Part shown: positions 8,256 through 15,830 of the stretch, one piece after another | How positions within the stretch are numbered: the first letter of the stretch is position 1 | Layout: each line of letters starts with the position of its first letter | DNA from: Streptomyces phaeofaciens | Lineage (GTDB): Bacteria; Actinomycetota; Actinomycetes; Streptomycetales; Streptomycetaceae | Direction: 5' to 3' | Length of the DNA stretch: 39,457 bases | Assembly (NCBI RefSeq): GCF_014648915.1 | Contig: NZ_BMSA01000049.1 | Coordinates: forward strand, 1-39,457 | Notes under the pieces: generated by a model | The model's database searches: none | Told to the model about the DNA's origin: nothing | What the model saw: only the letters and a program-made list of their open reading frames with translations | Position numbers and translations under genes: made by a program

Positions 8256-11200
8256 TCACTTCTTCTGCCCCTCGTCGCACGGAGGATCGTACGAGAGGCG
8301 GGGTAGGTACTCGTGCCACTTCTGGGCGGTCAGGACGCCTCGGGTGGTGGAGCAGATGCGGTCGATGGCCGCGTCGACGTCCAGGTTCCACAGACGGATC
8401 GTGTCGGCGCCGCTGGAGACGCCGAGCATGTGGCTGTTGGGGTTGAAGGCCAGGAAGTTGCCGGTCTTGGCGTTGGGGCTCATCGACTGGCCGATGGGGG
8501 AGGCGTCGGAGGGCCTGCCGACGTCCCACAGCCGGACGGTGTTGTCGTTGCCGCCGCTGGCCAGGGTGTCGCCGTCCGGACCGAAGGTCAGGGAGACGAC
8601 CGCCTCGGTGTGGCCGGTGAGAGGGGAGCCCAGGGGGCGTGCCGCCGCGGGGTCGGTGATGTCCCAGAGGCGGACCGTGTCGTCGTCGCTGCCGGAGGCC
8701 AGGGTGTGGCCGTCGGGGCTGTGGGCGAGGGAGTTGACCGGGCCGAGGTGGCCGGTGAGCGGCCCGCCCAGCGCGGTCGCGTGGGCCGGGTCGGAGACGT
8801 CCCACAGCCGGATCGTGCCGTCCGCTCCGCCGCCGGCCAGGGTGCGGCCGTCCGGCGTGAACAGCAGGGAGTCGACGAAGCCCTTGTGGCCGGTGAGAGG
8901 CGACCCGAGCGGGACCACCCGGGCCGGGTCGGTGACGTTCCACAGCTGGATGGTGCGGTCCTCGTACGCCGTGGCGAGGGTGTGGCCGTCGGGGCTGTAG
9001 GCCAGCGCCTCGGGGCCCGTGAAGCGGGTCTTGAGGAGGATGGGCGGGCCGTCGGAGACAGGGTGGGCCGGGTCGGTGACGTTCCACAGGTACACCGAGC
9101 GGCTCGCCGTCAGCACCGTGAGGGTGCGGCCGTCGGGGGAGAAGACGAGGGAGCGGTCGCCGCCGTCGGCCGGCATGAACGGTGTGCCGAGCGTGCGGGG
9201 ACGGCCGGGCCGCTCGACGTTCCACAGCCGGATCCGGCCGTCGCGGGCCGCCGTGGCCAGCACCTCGCCGTCGGGACGGAACGCGCCGCTGCGGCCGATC
9301 ATGTCCGATGTCGGGATCGACCAGAGGCGGACCTTGTTGTCGCCGCTGCCGGTGGCGAGCGTACGGCCGTCGGGGCTGAAGCCCAGGGCGTACATCTCAC
9401 CGCTGCTGCCCGCGAGGGGCTCGCCGACCTGCGAGGGGTACGCCGGGTCGCTGACGTTCCACACGCTCGCGGTGCTGTCCGCGCTGGCGGCGGCGAGCAT
9501 CGCGCCGTCGGGGCTGAAGGCCACCGACCAGACGGGGCCGGTGTGGCCGGTGAGGGTCGAGCCCAGCCGGGTCGCGTGCGCCGGGTCGGTCACCTTCCAC
9601 AGCCGGATGGTGTCGTCCGCGCTGCCACTGGCGAGAGTGCGGCCGTCCGGGCTGAACGCCACGGAGTGCACGGTGCCGTCGTGGCCGGTGAGCGGGGCGC
9701 CGAGCGGCTCAGGGTGCCGGGGGTCGGCCGTGTTCCACAGCCGGATCGCGTGGTCGTCGCCGCCCGCCGCCAGGGTCCGCCCGTCGGGGCTGAACGCCAC
9801 GGAGCGCACGGCGGCGGTGCGGCCGGCGAGTGTGGCGAGGAGGTCCGGTCGGGTCCGGTCGGTCAGGTCCCACAGGCGTACGGTGCCGTCGTCGTCGGCG
9901 CTGGCGAGGGTGCGGCCGTCCGGGGCGAAGGCGAGCAGGTAGATCGTGCCGTTGCGGCCGGTGAGCGGCTTGCCCAGGGCCTTGGGCCGGGCGGGGTCGG
10001 TCAGGTCCCACAGGCGTACGGTGCCGTCGTCGCCGGCGCTGGCCAGGGTGCGGCCGTCGGGGCTGAAGACCGCGCTGCTCACCCAGCTGGTGTGCCCGGT
10101 GAGCGGCTTGCCCACGGGCTCGGGCCGGGCCGGGTCGGACACGTTCCACAGGCGGACCGTGCGGTCGTAGCTTGCGGTGGCCAGGAGCTTGCCGTCCGGG
10201 CTGAACGAGGTGAGGTAGACGGCGCCGGTGTGGCCGAGCAGCGGGGTGGCCAGGGGCGCGTTGACGATGGATATGAGCCGGTTCCTGGCGCCCTCGTCGC
10301 CGGGCCGCAGCCGGTGGGCGACCAGGTCGAGCTGGGCGGAGAGCGAGGGGTCCGTGTACTGGACGCGGTCGGCCTCGGCGACGACCTGCTCGAACACGGC
10401 GTCGTTGCGCTGCTGCCAGGCGACCACGGCCGCGCCGACCGCCAGCATCGCGAGCACGACCAGGGCCGACACCGCGGCCCGGCCGATCCACACGGTGCGC
10501 CGGCGCAGCCGTACCGAGGCGGCCAGGAAGTCCACCGCGCTGCGGGTCAGGAAGGTGTTGCCGGCCGTCTTCGCCCAGCTGCGGGCCTGCTCCAGCCGGG
10601 AGCCCCGGTAGAGCAGGGAGGAGTCGCGGTTCGAGCCCTCCCAGGACCGGCCGTCCTCCTCCAGCCGCTGGCGCAGCAGATGGTCGCTGCGGTCCTCGTC
10701 GATCCACTCGCGCAGCCGGGGCCAGGCGGTCAGCAGCGCCTCGTGGGTGATCTCCACGGATTCCGAGTCCAGGGTGACCAGCCGGGCGCGGACCAGCGCC
10801 TCCAGCGACTCCTCCGTCTTGCCGGGGTCGGTCGACTCCGCCGCCAGCTGTCGGCGGGTGCCGCGCCGCCGGGTGGCCTGGGTGTCCTCGCCGAGCCGGA
10901 CCAGCCTGAGCAGCAGCAGCCGCGCGGCGGTCCGGGCGGCCGGGTCGAGGCCGGACCAGGCCCGCTCGGCGGTCGCGGCCACCGCGCCCTGGATGCCGCC
11001 GGACGCGCGGTACCCGGCCAGGGTCAGCCGGCCCGCCTTGCGTCGCTGCCAGGTGGCGAGCAGGGCGTGCGAGAGGAGCGGCAGCACCCCCGCGTCGTGC
11101 GCCCCGCGCGGGCCGTCGGCGCTGACCTCGCGGACGATCAGTTCCGCCAGGCCCGGTTCCAGTTCGAGGCCGACGGCCTTGGCCGGGCCGGTGACGGCCT

Positions 11201-12371
11201 CGCGCAGTTCGGTGCCGGTGAGCGGGCCGAGGACCATGTGGCGGTGCTGGAGGGCGTCGGCGAGTTCCGGATGGCCGAGGCACTGTTCGTAGAAGTCGGC
11301 ACGGATGCCGAGGACGACCAGGACGGGGGCGGTGCCGTCCGGTCCGGCCGGGGTGCAGGCGGCGTGCAGGGTCTGGACGAGGGTGCGCCGGCTCGACTCG
11401 TCGGCGCAGAGGGTGAACGTCTCCTCGAACTGGTCCACGATGACGACCGGCGGGGCGGCCGCGGGTTCCTGGCGGAGCGCCCAGGCCGTGACGGCCTCCC
11501 GGACGGCGAGCGTGAACTCCGGAGTGCCGGGTTCCGGGACAGGTGCCGGGGCGGGTGCCGGGGCGGCTTCCCCGTCGGCGCCCGGGCTCGCCGGGCCGAG
11601 GTGCGCCCGGGAGGAGGGTGCCGCCCGGTCGGGCGGCGGGGGGCCGAGCAGGGGCGCGAGCTCCGGTATCCGTGCGGCCAGTTCGGCCGTCGGGTCGCTG
11701 CCCGGGACGAGCTGGAGGACGTGGCGTCCGGGGCAGTCCTCGTCGCCGAGCCCGCCCTTCTGGAGGACGGGTACCAGGCCGGCGCTCAGCAGGGAGGACT
11801 TGCCCGCTCCCGACGCGCCGACCAGCATGACCAGGCCGCCCGCCCCCTCCGCCGCGCGGAGCTGGGCGACCAGGGCCTCGGTGCTGCGTTCCCGGCCGAA
11901 GAACCAGCGGGCGTCCTGCCGCCGGTAGGAGGCCAGGCCCCGGTAGGGGCAGACGCCGCCGGGGACGGCCGGGGACTCGGCCGCGGACGGATCCTTCTCC
12001 TGCTCGTCGGCGGCGGTGGGGGCCTCGCCGACCGGGCCGGCCAGCGCGCGCTCCCACAGGCGCTGCCACTGGGTCAGGTCGTAGAGTCCGGCGGAGACCG
12101 GTGTCGGCCGGGCGCGGCGCGCCTCGGGGATCAGTACGTACAGGACGGCCGCGAGCGCGGCGAACTGGGCCGGTACGTTCCGGGCCCGTCGCCAGTCGCT
12201 GATCCGCTGGGCGGAGACCCGCACCGGGCGCCCGCGTTCGTCGACCCGCTGGAGCCGGACGACCGCCTCGGAGACCCGCTTGAGCGGCGGGTTGCCGGCT
12301 TCCTTGTACAGCAGCGCGAGACGTTCCGCGAAGGCTGTGCGTGCCCCTGAGTCGAAACTCAAGGTCTCCAC
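8256..12371 (-). CDS. HTH / STAND-type P-loop NTPase / membrane span / 14-repeat WD40 protein
   Basis: A 1371-residue multidomain protein. Residues about 1-85 look like an XRE-like helix-turn-helix (ERLALLYKEAG, RISDWRRARNVP, LAAVLYVLIPEARR). After a Pro/Glu linker and CPYRGLASY comes a novel-STAND (nSTAND1-like) NTPase with WFFGRE, Walker A GASGAGKSS (about 185-193) and Walker B VVIVDQFEE (about 308-316). A single hydrophobic span lies near 624-647, followed by a short helical region. Fourteen WD40 repeats of about 46 residues (FSPDGRTLASGSDDxTVRLW) run from about 710 to 1355, enough for two seven-bladed propellers. A short tail with two cysteines ends the protein. The topology would put the HTH and NTPase inside and the propellers outside. 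STAND proteins act as ligand-triggered switches in signalling or defence; substrate and partners are unknown. GTG start at 12371 behind GGGGGAAG. Confidence 0.85.
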   Translation of the reverse strand: METLSFDSGARTAFAERLALLYKEAGNPPLKRVSEAVVRLQRVDERGRPVRVSAQRISDWRRARNVPAQFAALAAVLYVLIPEARRARPTPVSAGLYDLTQWQRLWERALAGPVGEAPTAADEQEKDPSAAESPAVPGGVCPYRGLASYRRQDARWFFGRERSTEALVAQLRAAEGAGGLVMLVGASGAGKSSLLSAGLVPVLQKGGLGDEDCPGRHVLQLVPGSDPTAELAARIPELAPLLGPPPPDRAAPSSRAHLGPASPGADGEAAPAPAPAPVPEPGTPEFTLAVREAVTAWALRQEPAAAPPVVIVDQFEETFTLCADESSRRTLVQTLHAACTPAGPDGTAPVLVVLGIRADFYEQCLGHPELADALQHRHMVLGPLTGTELREAVTGPAKAVGLELEPGLAELIVREVSADGPRGAHDAGVLPLLSHALLATWQRRKAGRLTLAGYRASGGIQGAVAATAERAWSGLDPAARTAARLLLLRLVRLGEDTQATRRRGTRRQLAAESTDPGKTEESLEALVRARLVTLDSESVEITHEALLTAWPRLREWIDEDRSDHLLRQRLEEDGRSWEGSNRDSSLLYRGSRLEQARSWAKTAGNTFLTRSAVDFLAASVRLRRRTVWIGRAAVSALVVLAMLAVGAAVVAWQQRNDAVFEQVVAEADRVQYTDPSLSAQLDLVAHRLRPGDEGARNRLISIVNAPLATPLLGHTGAVYLTSFSPDGKLLATASYDRTVRLWNVSDPARPEPVGKPLTGHTSWVSSAVFSPDGRTLASAGDDGTVRLWDLTDPARPKALGKPLTGRNGTIYLLAFAPDGRTLASADDDGTVRLWDLTDRTRPDLLATLAGRTAAVRSVAFSPDGRTLAAGGDDHAIRLWNTADPRHPEPLGAPLTGHDGTVHSVAFSPDGRTLASGSADDTIRLWKVTDPAHATRLGSTLTGHTGPVWSVAFSPDGAMLAAASADSTASVWNVSDPAYPSQVGEPLAGSSGEMYALGFSPDGRTLATGSGDNKVRLWSIPTSDMIGRSGAFRPDGEVLATAARDGRIRLWNVERPGRPRTLGTPFMPADGGDRSLVFSPDGRTLTVLTASRSVYLWNVTDPAHPVSDGPPILLKTRFTGPEALAYSPDGHTLATAYEDRTIQLWNVTDPARVVPLGSPLTGHKGFVDSLLFTPDGRTLAGGGADGTIRLWDVSDPAHATALGGPLTGHLGPVNSLAHSPDGHTLASGSDDDTVRLWDITDPAAARPLGSPLTGHTEAVVSLTFGPDGDTLASGGNDNTVRLWDVGRPSDASPIGQSMSPNAKTGNFLAFNPNSHMLGVSSGADTIRLWNLDVDAAIDRICSTTRGVLTAQKWHEYLPRLSYDPPCDEGQKK
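8330..10242. repeat. Tandem ~138-bp coding repeat (14 WD40 units)
   Basis: The C-terminal half of the WD40 gene is made of 14 tandem units of about 130-140 bp, visible on the + strand as recurring 'cggccgtcggggctgaa' and 'gtgttccacagccgg'-like blocks. Units encoding blades 2, 3, 5, 11, 12 and 13 are the most alike, blades 7-10 the most diverged. Such an array can expand or contract by recombination. Confidence 0.85.
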
Positions 12372-12850
12372 CCCTTACTTCCCCCGCGCCTGGAATCCGG
12401 ACCGGAAAACCCACCTTATATGGCTGACCTGCGGCTTAGGTCCTGACCGGATACCGGAGCCCTCCTCGTGACGAGCCTCAGCTGGCAGGATTCCGCCACG
12501 TGACACCCCACGCCACCCGCACCGTTCGGCAGCGGTCCGCACGAGGGGAGGGACCGGTTCCGAACGGTGTGGCGTGCGCGGGTTCCTACCGTGCGGTGCG
12601 CGCGGATTCTGTACGGTCCCCGGCCCGAGTCCGGCCGGCACCGCGTCCCGGCACCACCCGGCGTCCAGAGCGCTACCCATGCCCCGCAGGCCTCACGCAT
12701 CCGCTCCTCGTCGAGCCGGAGGGCGTGGGGCCTTTTCCGTGCGTCCGGCGCGGGTCCGTGGGCCGTCCACCTCTGGCTAGCTGACGGTCCGTCAGATATC
12801 GTGCGTGCTGCCGTACCGCCGTTCTTCACCGTTCGGAAGGGGTGAGCGCC
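12372..12850. promoter_or_regulatory. Divergent intergenic region with large stem-loop and operator-like palindrome
   Basis: 479 bases without a convincing gene between the leftward WD40 gene and the rightward hypothetical gene. It contains an imperfect 17-bp inverted repeat (12509-12529 with a 4-base bulge, against 12560-12576) whose core CACCGTTCGG occurs a third time at 12827-12836, and a perfect 15-base palindrome at 12781-12795. Short reading frames through the region have no supporting ribosome-binding sites or recognisable products. Confidence 0.5.
12781..12795. promoter_or_regulatory. Palindromic operator-like site CTGACGGTCCGTCAG
   Basis: A perfect 15-base palindrome (CTGACGG-T-CCGTCAG), 56 bases before the ATG at 12851. 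Its half-site TGACGG and symmetry resemble operators of Streptomyces TetR-family repressors. No regulator gene is adjacent, so the binding protein would be encoded elsewhere. Confidence 0.6.
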
Positions 12851-13330
12851 ATGGAGACCCGTCCCCAGAGCCCGCAGCCGCCCGGGGCTCCCCGCTGGGC
12901 CGCGATGTTCTACGACCCCGCCTCGGCGTCCTGGCGTCTGGGCGCCGAATCGCCCGACCGCGGGCCGGTGCTGTACGCCATCGGCGAGATGGCCCAGGCG
13001 CGGCGGGCGCGCGGCGACGAGGTCACGGTCGCGCTGTGGGGCCCGCAGGAGGGCGCCTGGCGGCATTTCGACGCTCCCGCACCGGAGTCCGCTCCCGCAC
13101 CGGAGCCCGCGACGGCCCCGGACCTGGCTCCCGCCCCCGCCCCGGGCAAGCTCGCCGAGCGCATGGAGGACCGCCGCCACCAGGTCGTCATGGCGGGTCT
13201 CAGCAAGGCCGGCCTCTACGACCTCGCCCCGGACGACGTGACCGCCGTGCGGGCCCTGGTCGACCGGGTCGACGAGACCACCCTGCGCAGGCTCGCGCAC
13301 TGGCTGGCGGTGGCCGGTTCCGATCGCTAG
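12851..13330 (+). CDS. Conserved hypothetical protein, 159 residues
   Basis: I do not recognise a named family. From ATG 12851 (eight bases after GGAAGGGG) the product has 159 residues; an upstream GTG at 12842 overlaps the ribosome-binding site and is less likely. The N-terminal half (about 1-75) contains WAAMFYDPASASWRLG and an AIGEMAQARRARGDEVTVAL segment ending in WRHFD. A Pro/Ala/Glu repeat linker (PAPESAPAPEPATAPDLAPA) follows. The C-terminal half (about 105-159) is helical, with MEDRRHQVVMAGLSKAGLYDL and a domain ending LRRLAHWLAVAG. No signal peptide or membrane span is visible, so it is probably cytoplasmic. It follows an operator-like palindrome and precedes a ferredoxin gene by 80 bases, perhaps in one transcript. 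Confidence 0.65.
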   Translation: METRPQSPQPPGAPRWAAMFYDPASASWRLGAESPDRGPVLYAIGEMAQARRARGDEVTVALWGPQEGAWRHFDAPAPESAPAPEPATAPDLAPAPAPGKLAERMEDRRHQVVMAGLSKAGLYDLAPDDVTAVRALVDRVDETTLRRLAHWLAVAGSDR

Positions 13331-13369
13331 CCGGCCCACGGACCGGTTGGGCGCGCCGTCGGCAGGGCA

Positions 13370-13400
13370 GGCACGTCCTGACAGGCTCCAGGGACGTGCC
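13370..13400 (+). other. Stem-loop directly upstream of ferredoxin ribosome-binding site
   Basis: Nine-base arms GGCACGTCC (13370-13378) and GGACGTGCC (13392-13400) with a 13-base loop. The right arm abuts GGGAGGA (13401-13407), the ferredoxin Shine-Dalgarno. It could modulate translation or processing, or be a protein-binding dyad. Confidence 0.55.
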
Positions 13401-13410
13401 GGGAGGACAG

Positions 13411-13596
13411 ATGAAGGTCTCCGTGGACCCCGACCGCTGCTACGGCTCGGGCGAGTGCGCCTACCGGGCGCCGTCCGTCTTCACCGAGGTGGACGGGTTC
13501 GGGACCGTCCTGCCGGGCCGTGAGCAGACCGGCGACGAGCCGGAGGTGCGCGAGGCGGCCGAGCACTGCCCGTCCCAGGCCATCCGTCTGACGTGA
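13411..13596 (+). CDS. Small three-cysteine ferredoxin ([3Fe-4S] type)
   Basis: The 61-residue protein begins MKVSVDPDRCYGSGECAYRA and contains three cysteines: Cys 10 and Cys 16 (C-x5-C) and a third in the C-terminal EHCPSQAI. This is the pattern of the Streptomyces single-cluster ferredoxins that carry electrons from ferredoxin reductase to cytochromes P450; where [4Fe-4S] ferredoxins have a second cysteine in the first motif, this one has Ser 13, so a [3Fe-4S] cluster is expected. The length matches the family. GGGAGGA lies four bases before the ATG. No P450 or reductase is adjacent, so the electron acceptor must be encoded elsewhere. Confidence 0.88.
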   Translation: MKVSVDPDRCYGSGECAYRAPSVFTEVDGFGTVLPGREQTGDEPEVREAAEHCPSQAIRLT

Positions 13597-13612
13597 CCGC
13601 AAGGCGGGCGGG

Positions 13613-14374
13613 TCAGGCCGGGGCGCCCGGGTGGAGCCAGCCGAACGCCGCGAGCGCGTGGGCCCTGGCCTCCACGACCGCCATCCGTGCCAGCCGTTCG
13701 ACGGGATCGGTGTGTGCCGCCTGGCCGGTCGCCTGCCCGTCCCACTTCCGGTAGAACAGCCCGACCTCGGCCGAGAACCAGCCACGGCTCACCGCGTCGA
13801 GCGCGATCAGCAGACCGGTGTCCTCGGAGGCCGGCAGCGCCATCCAGCCGCCGAGGGCCGTCAGCAGCTCCCGCCGGACGCAGAGCGACGCGGGGTGCAC
13901 CGGCGCGCGGAAGTCGTTGGCCCGCCAGTACGCCAGGACGTCCCCGCGCTCCAGCGGCCCGTCGGCCGGGTCGCCGGGGAAGCCGACCGTGGTGCCGTCC
14001 GGCAGCAGGTCCAGGACCCGGGAGGTCGCCCAGCCGATCTCCGGATCGTCCTCCAGGGCGGCCAGGTCACGGGCCAGGGCGCCGGGCGCGAGCCGGTCGT
14101 CGGCGTCCAGCACCTTCACGTACTCGCCCGCGGCGTGCGCGAGCGCGAGGGTCCGGGCGACGCCGGGACCACCGGGACGGCCCTGCCGGAAGGTCACCCG
14201 TGCGTCGTCGGGGACGTACGGGCGGACGTCGTCCGTCGTGCCGTCCTCCTGGATCACCCAGCGCCACTCCCAGCCGCCGGGCAGCTCCTGCGCGCTCAGC
14301 GAGGCGTACGCCTCGGGCAGGTACCGGGCGGAGGGGGCGTGCACGGCGGTGACGACGACGATCTGCCGGCTCAC
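13613..14374 (-). CDS. Family 2 glycosyltransferase
   Basis: From GTG 14374 the product is 253 residues, starting with the GT-A first strand VVVTAVHAPSARYLPEAYAS. It contains the nucleotide-sugar region WRWVIQEDGTTDD, a GGPGVARTLAL segment and the metal-binding VLDADDRL (DxD-type) near residue 90, followed by an acceptor region with PASEDTGLLIAL and FYRKW. It is therefore a soluble GT2-family transferase; donor and acceptor sugars cannot be told. The reading frame is open to 14446, but the GTG at 14374 begins the conserved fold and lies seven bases past the stop of the upstream GntR gene, indicating translational coupling. It faces the ferredoxin gene tail-to-tail with a 16-base gap. Confidence 0.82.
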   Translation of the reverse strand: MSRQIVVVTAVHAPSARYLPEAYASLSAQELPGGWEWRWVIQEDGTTDDVRPYVPDDARVTFRQGRPGGPGVARTLALAHAAGEYVKVLDADDRLAPGALARDLAALEDDPEIGWATSRVLDLLPDGTTVGFPGDPADGPLERGDVLAYWRANDFRAPVHPASLCVRRELLTALGGWMALPASEDTGLLIALDAVSRGWFSAEVGLFYRKWDGQATGQAAHTDPVERLARMAVVEARAHALAAFGWLHPGAPA

Positions 14375-14381
14375 CTGGGAC

Positions 14382-15170
14382 TCACCACCTTTCCAGTCGG
14401 GTGGTGAAGAACAGCTCGGTGCGGTCGCCGGGAAGCGTGACGGCACTGACGTTCACCACACGGTCGTCGATGTCGTACGAAGTCCTGTGGAGCAGGATCA
14501 CCGCTGTCCGGGGCGGAAGGTCCAGCTCATGGGCCTCTTCGGGGGTCGGCGGGCGGGCGGTGAACCGTTCCTCGACGCGGTCCACCTCGATGCCGACGGT
14601 GTGCAGCTGGGCCTGGGTGCCGCCCGGCCAGGGCTCGTTGGCCGCGTCCAGCAGCGCCGGGTTGGCGGCGATCATCGCGCGGACGAGATAGGAGGTCACC
14701 AGGCCGAAGGGCGCGCGGTCGGCCGTGCACCGGGTCCGGTACGAGCGTTCCAGCAGCACGGTGCCCGGGGGGACACCGAACGTCCCGGCGAGCGGCCCGG
14801 ACGCCTCGATCTCGCGGTACACCGCGTGGAAGACCAGGTCACGGGTCTGCAATCCGGTGTCGCGTTCCGTCGAACCGGTCCCGGCCCGCTCGGCCTCCGT
14901 CGCGCGGGCCCGGTCCTTCTCCCACTGGTGCCGGCCGTTGTCGCGCACGGCGGGGGTTCGGGGACGACGCACGAAGTCGCCGTGTCCGTCCCGCCGTGCG
15001 ATCAGCCCCTCCTCGCGCAGCACCCGCAGCGCGTCCCGCACCGCGGGCACCCCGAGCCGGTAGGCCGCAGCCAGCTCCGCCTCCGACGGCAGCCGCTCCC
15101 CGGGCCCGCGTTCCCCCGTGCGGATGGACCGCCGTAGATCGTCCGCGATCTCTTCGTGGGCCTCGGGCAC
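14382..15170 (-). CDS. GntR-family transcriptional regulator (HutC/UTRA type)
   Basis: The 262-residue product (GTG 15170) has an N-terminal winged helix typical of GntR proteins: EIADDLRRSIRTGE, then GERLPSEAELAAAYRLGVPAVRDALRVLREEGLIARRDGHGDFV. The C-terminal part (about 95-260) resembles a UTRA/HutC effector domain (GTVLLERSYRTRCTADRAPF, TPEEAHELDLPPRTAVILLHRTSYD, LPGDRTELFFTTRL). Such proteins usually repress genes by binding short palindromes and are released by a small ligand. The frame extends upstream to 15260, but that segment is low complexity (Gly/Ala/Arg) and unlike the family, so the internal GTG is preferred; its ribosome-binding site is weak. It is coupled to the downstream glycosyltransferase. 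Confidence 0.8.
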   Translation of the reverse strand: MPEAHEEIADDLRRSIRTGERGPGERLPSEAELAAAYRLGVPAVRDALRVLREEGLIARRDGHGDFVRRPRTPAVRDNGRHQWEKDRARATEAERAGTGSTERDTGLQTRDLVFHAVYREIEASGPLAGTFGVPPGTVLLERSYRTRCTADRAPFGLVTSYLVRAMIAANPALLDAANEPWPGGTQAQLHTVGIEVDRVEERFTARPPTPEEAHELDLPPRTAVILLHRTSYDIDDRVVNVSAVTLPGDRTELFFTTRLERW

Positions 15171-15397
15171 GGCCTCAGCGTACGACCCCGCCCCACGCGG
15201 CGCTCCGCCGGACCGACCCGCCCGCGTCCCGCCCGCGCCCCGTCCGCAGCCTGCTAGCACGGCGGCCGCACGGCGAAGGCCCGGTTGCTCCTGGGGAGCT
15301 TCCGGGCCTGCATCGTGCGGCGGTACGCAAGTTCGCCGTGAAAGTTCGCCTTACATCGTGTTCGTCGGGTCGGAGAGGAAGATCGCCGTGCCGGAAA

Positions 15398-15453
15398 GGG
15401 CCGGGCTCAAGGGGTCGGGTTCAAGGGGCCGGGCTCAAAGGGCCGGCCTTCAG
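15398..15453. repeat. Four tandem 14-bp units, consensus GGGCCGGGCTCAAG
   Basis: Units at 15398-15411, 15412-15425, 15426-15439 and 15440-15453, the last one diverged. They end at the stop codon of the leftward DUF6344 gene, so they would lie in its 3' untranslated region. The rest of 15171-15449 has no recognisable gene. Confidence 0.7.
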
Positions 15454-15830
15454 GAGGTGGCGGATATGGCCGGCTCCTCGGAGTCCTCGGGGGTGCCGGA
15501 GGAGTCGGCGGTCTCGGTCGACTCCGTCTCCGTGCGGGAGTGGTGGCGGCAGCGCGGGGACTTGCCGTGGGACTCGGCGCGGATGCGCTGCTTCATCGTG
15601 GGGGGCTGGGACCGGCCCTGGGGCGGGACCCAGGCGGCCGGCGCCGGCCGGCTCGGCGTGTGCGCGGTGGCGGCGCCGGCGCCGGTGGCGCTCTCGTCGT
15701 CGGTCCGCGTCGGGCCGGTCTGCGCGGCCGCGGTGCCGGCGGTCGTCGTGACCAGTCCGAGCGCCGCGAACAGCGCGAGGAAGGCGGTGACGATCGTGGT
15801 CCACAGCTTCATGACCCGGTTCCCGGTCAT
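15450..15830 (-). CDS. Small secreted DUF6344-like protein
   Basis: The 126-residue product begins MTGNRVMKLWTTIVTAFLAL and continues with a hydrophobic stretch ending GTAAAQTG, a clear Sec signal peptide with an AAA-Q type cleavage near residue 36. The mature part (about 90 residues) is Thr/Ser/Pro rich with a KQRIRAESHGKSPRCRHH segment and an acidic Glu/Ser/Thr tail. The KLWTTxVTAFLAL start is characteristic of Streptomyces DUF6344 proteins, whose function is unknown. GAGGGG precedes the ATG at 15830; Met 7 is an alternative start. It is transcribed divergently from the DLW-39 gene. Confidence 0.7.
   Translation of the reverse strand: MTGNRVMKLWTTIVTAFLALFAALGLVTTTAGTAAAQTGPTRTDDESATGAGAATAHTPSRPAPAAWVPPQGRSQPPTMKQRIRAESHGKSPRCRHHSRTETESTETADSSGTPEDSEEPAISATS

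Noticed and set aside
8400..10160. Repeated GTTCCACA motifs resembling DnaA boxes in the WD40 gene
   Set aside because: They encode the conserved Leu-Trp-Asn of each WD40 blade and match the DnaA consensus poorly in the first three bases.
8313..12350. A 1345-residue open frame on the + strand opposite the WD40 gene
   Set aside because: Mirror of the WD40 repeats; the recurring Gly/Ala/Arg/Val blocks reflect the antisense of the coding repeat.
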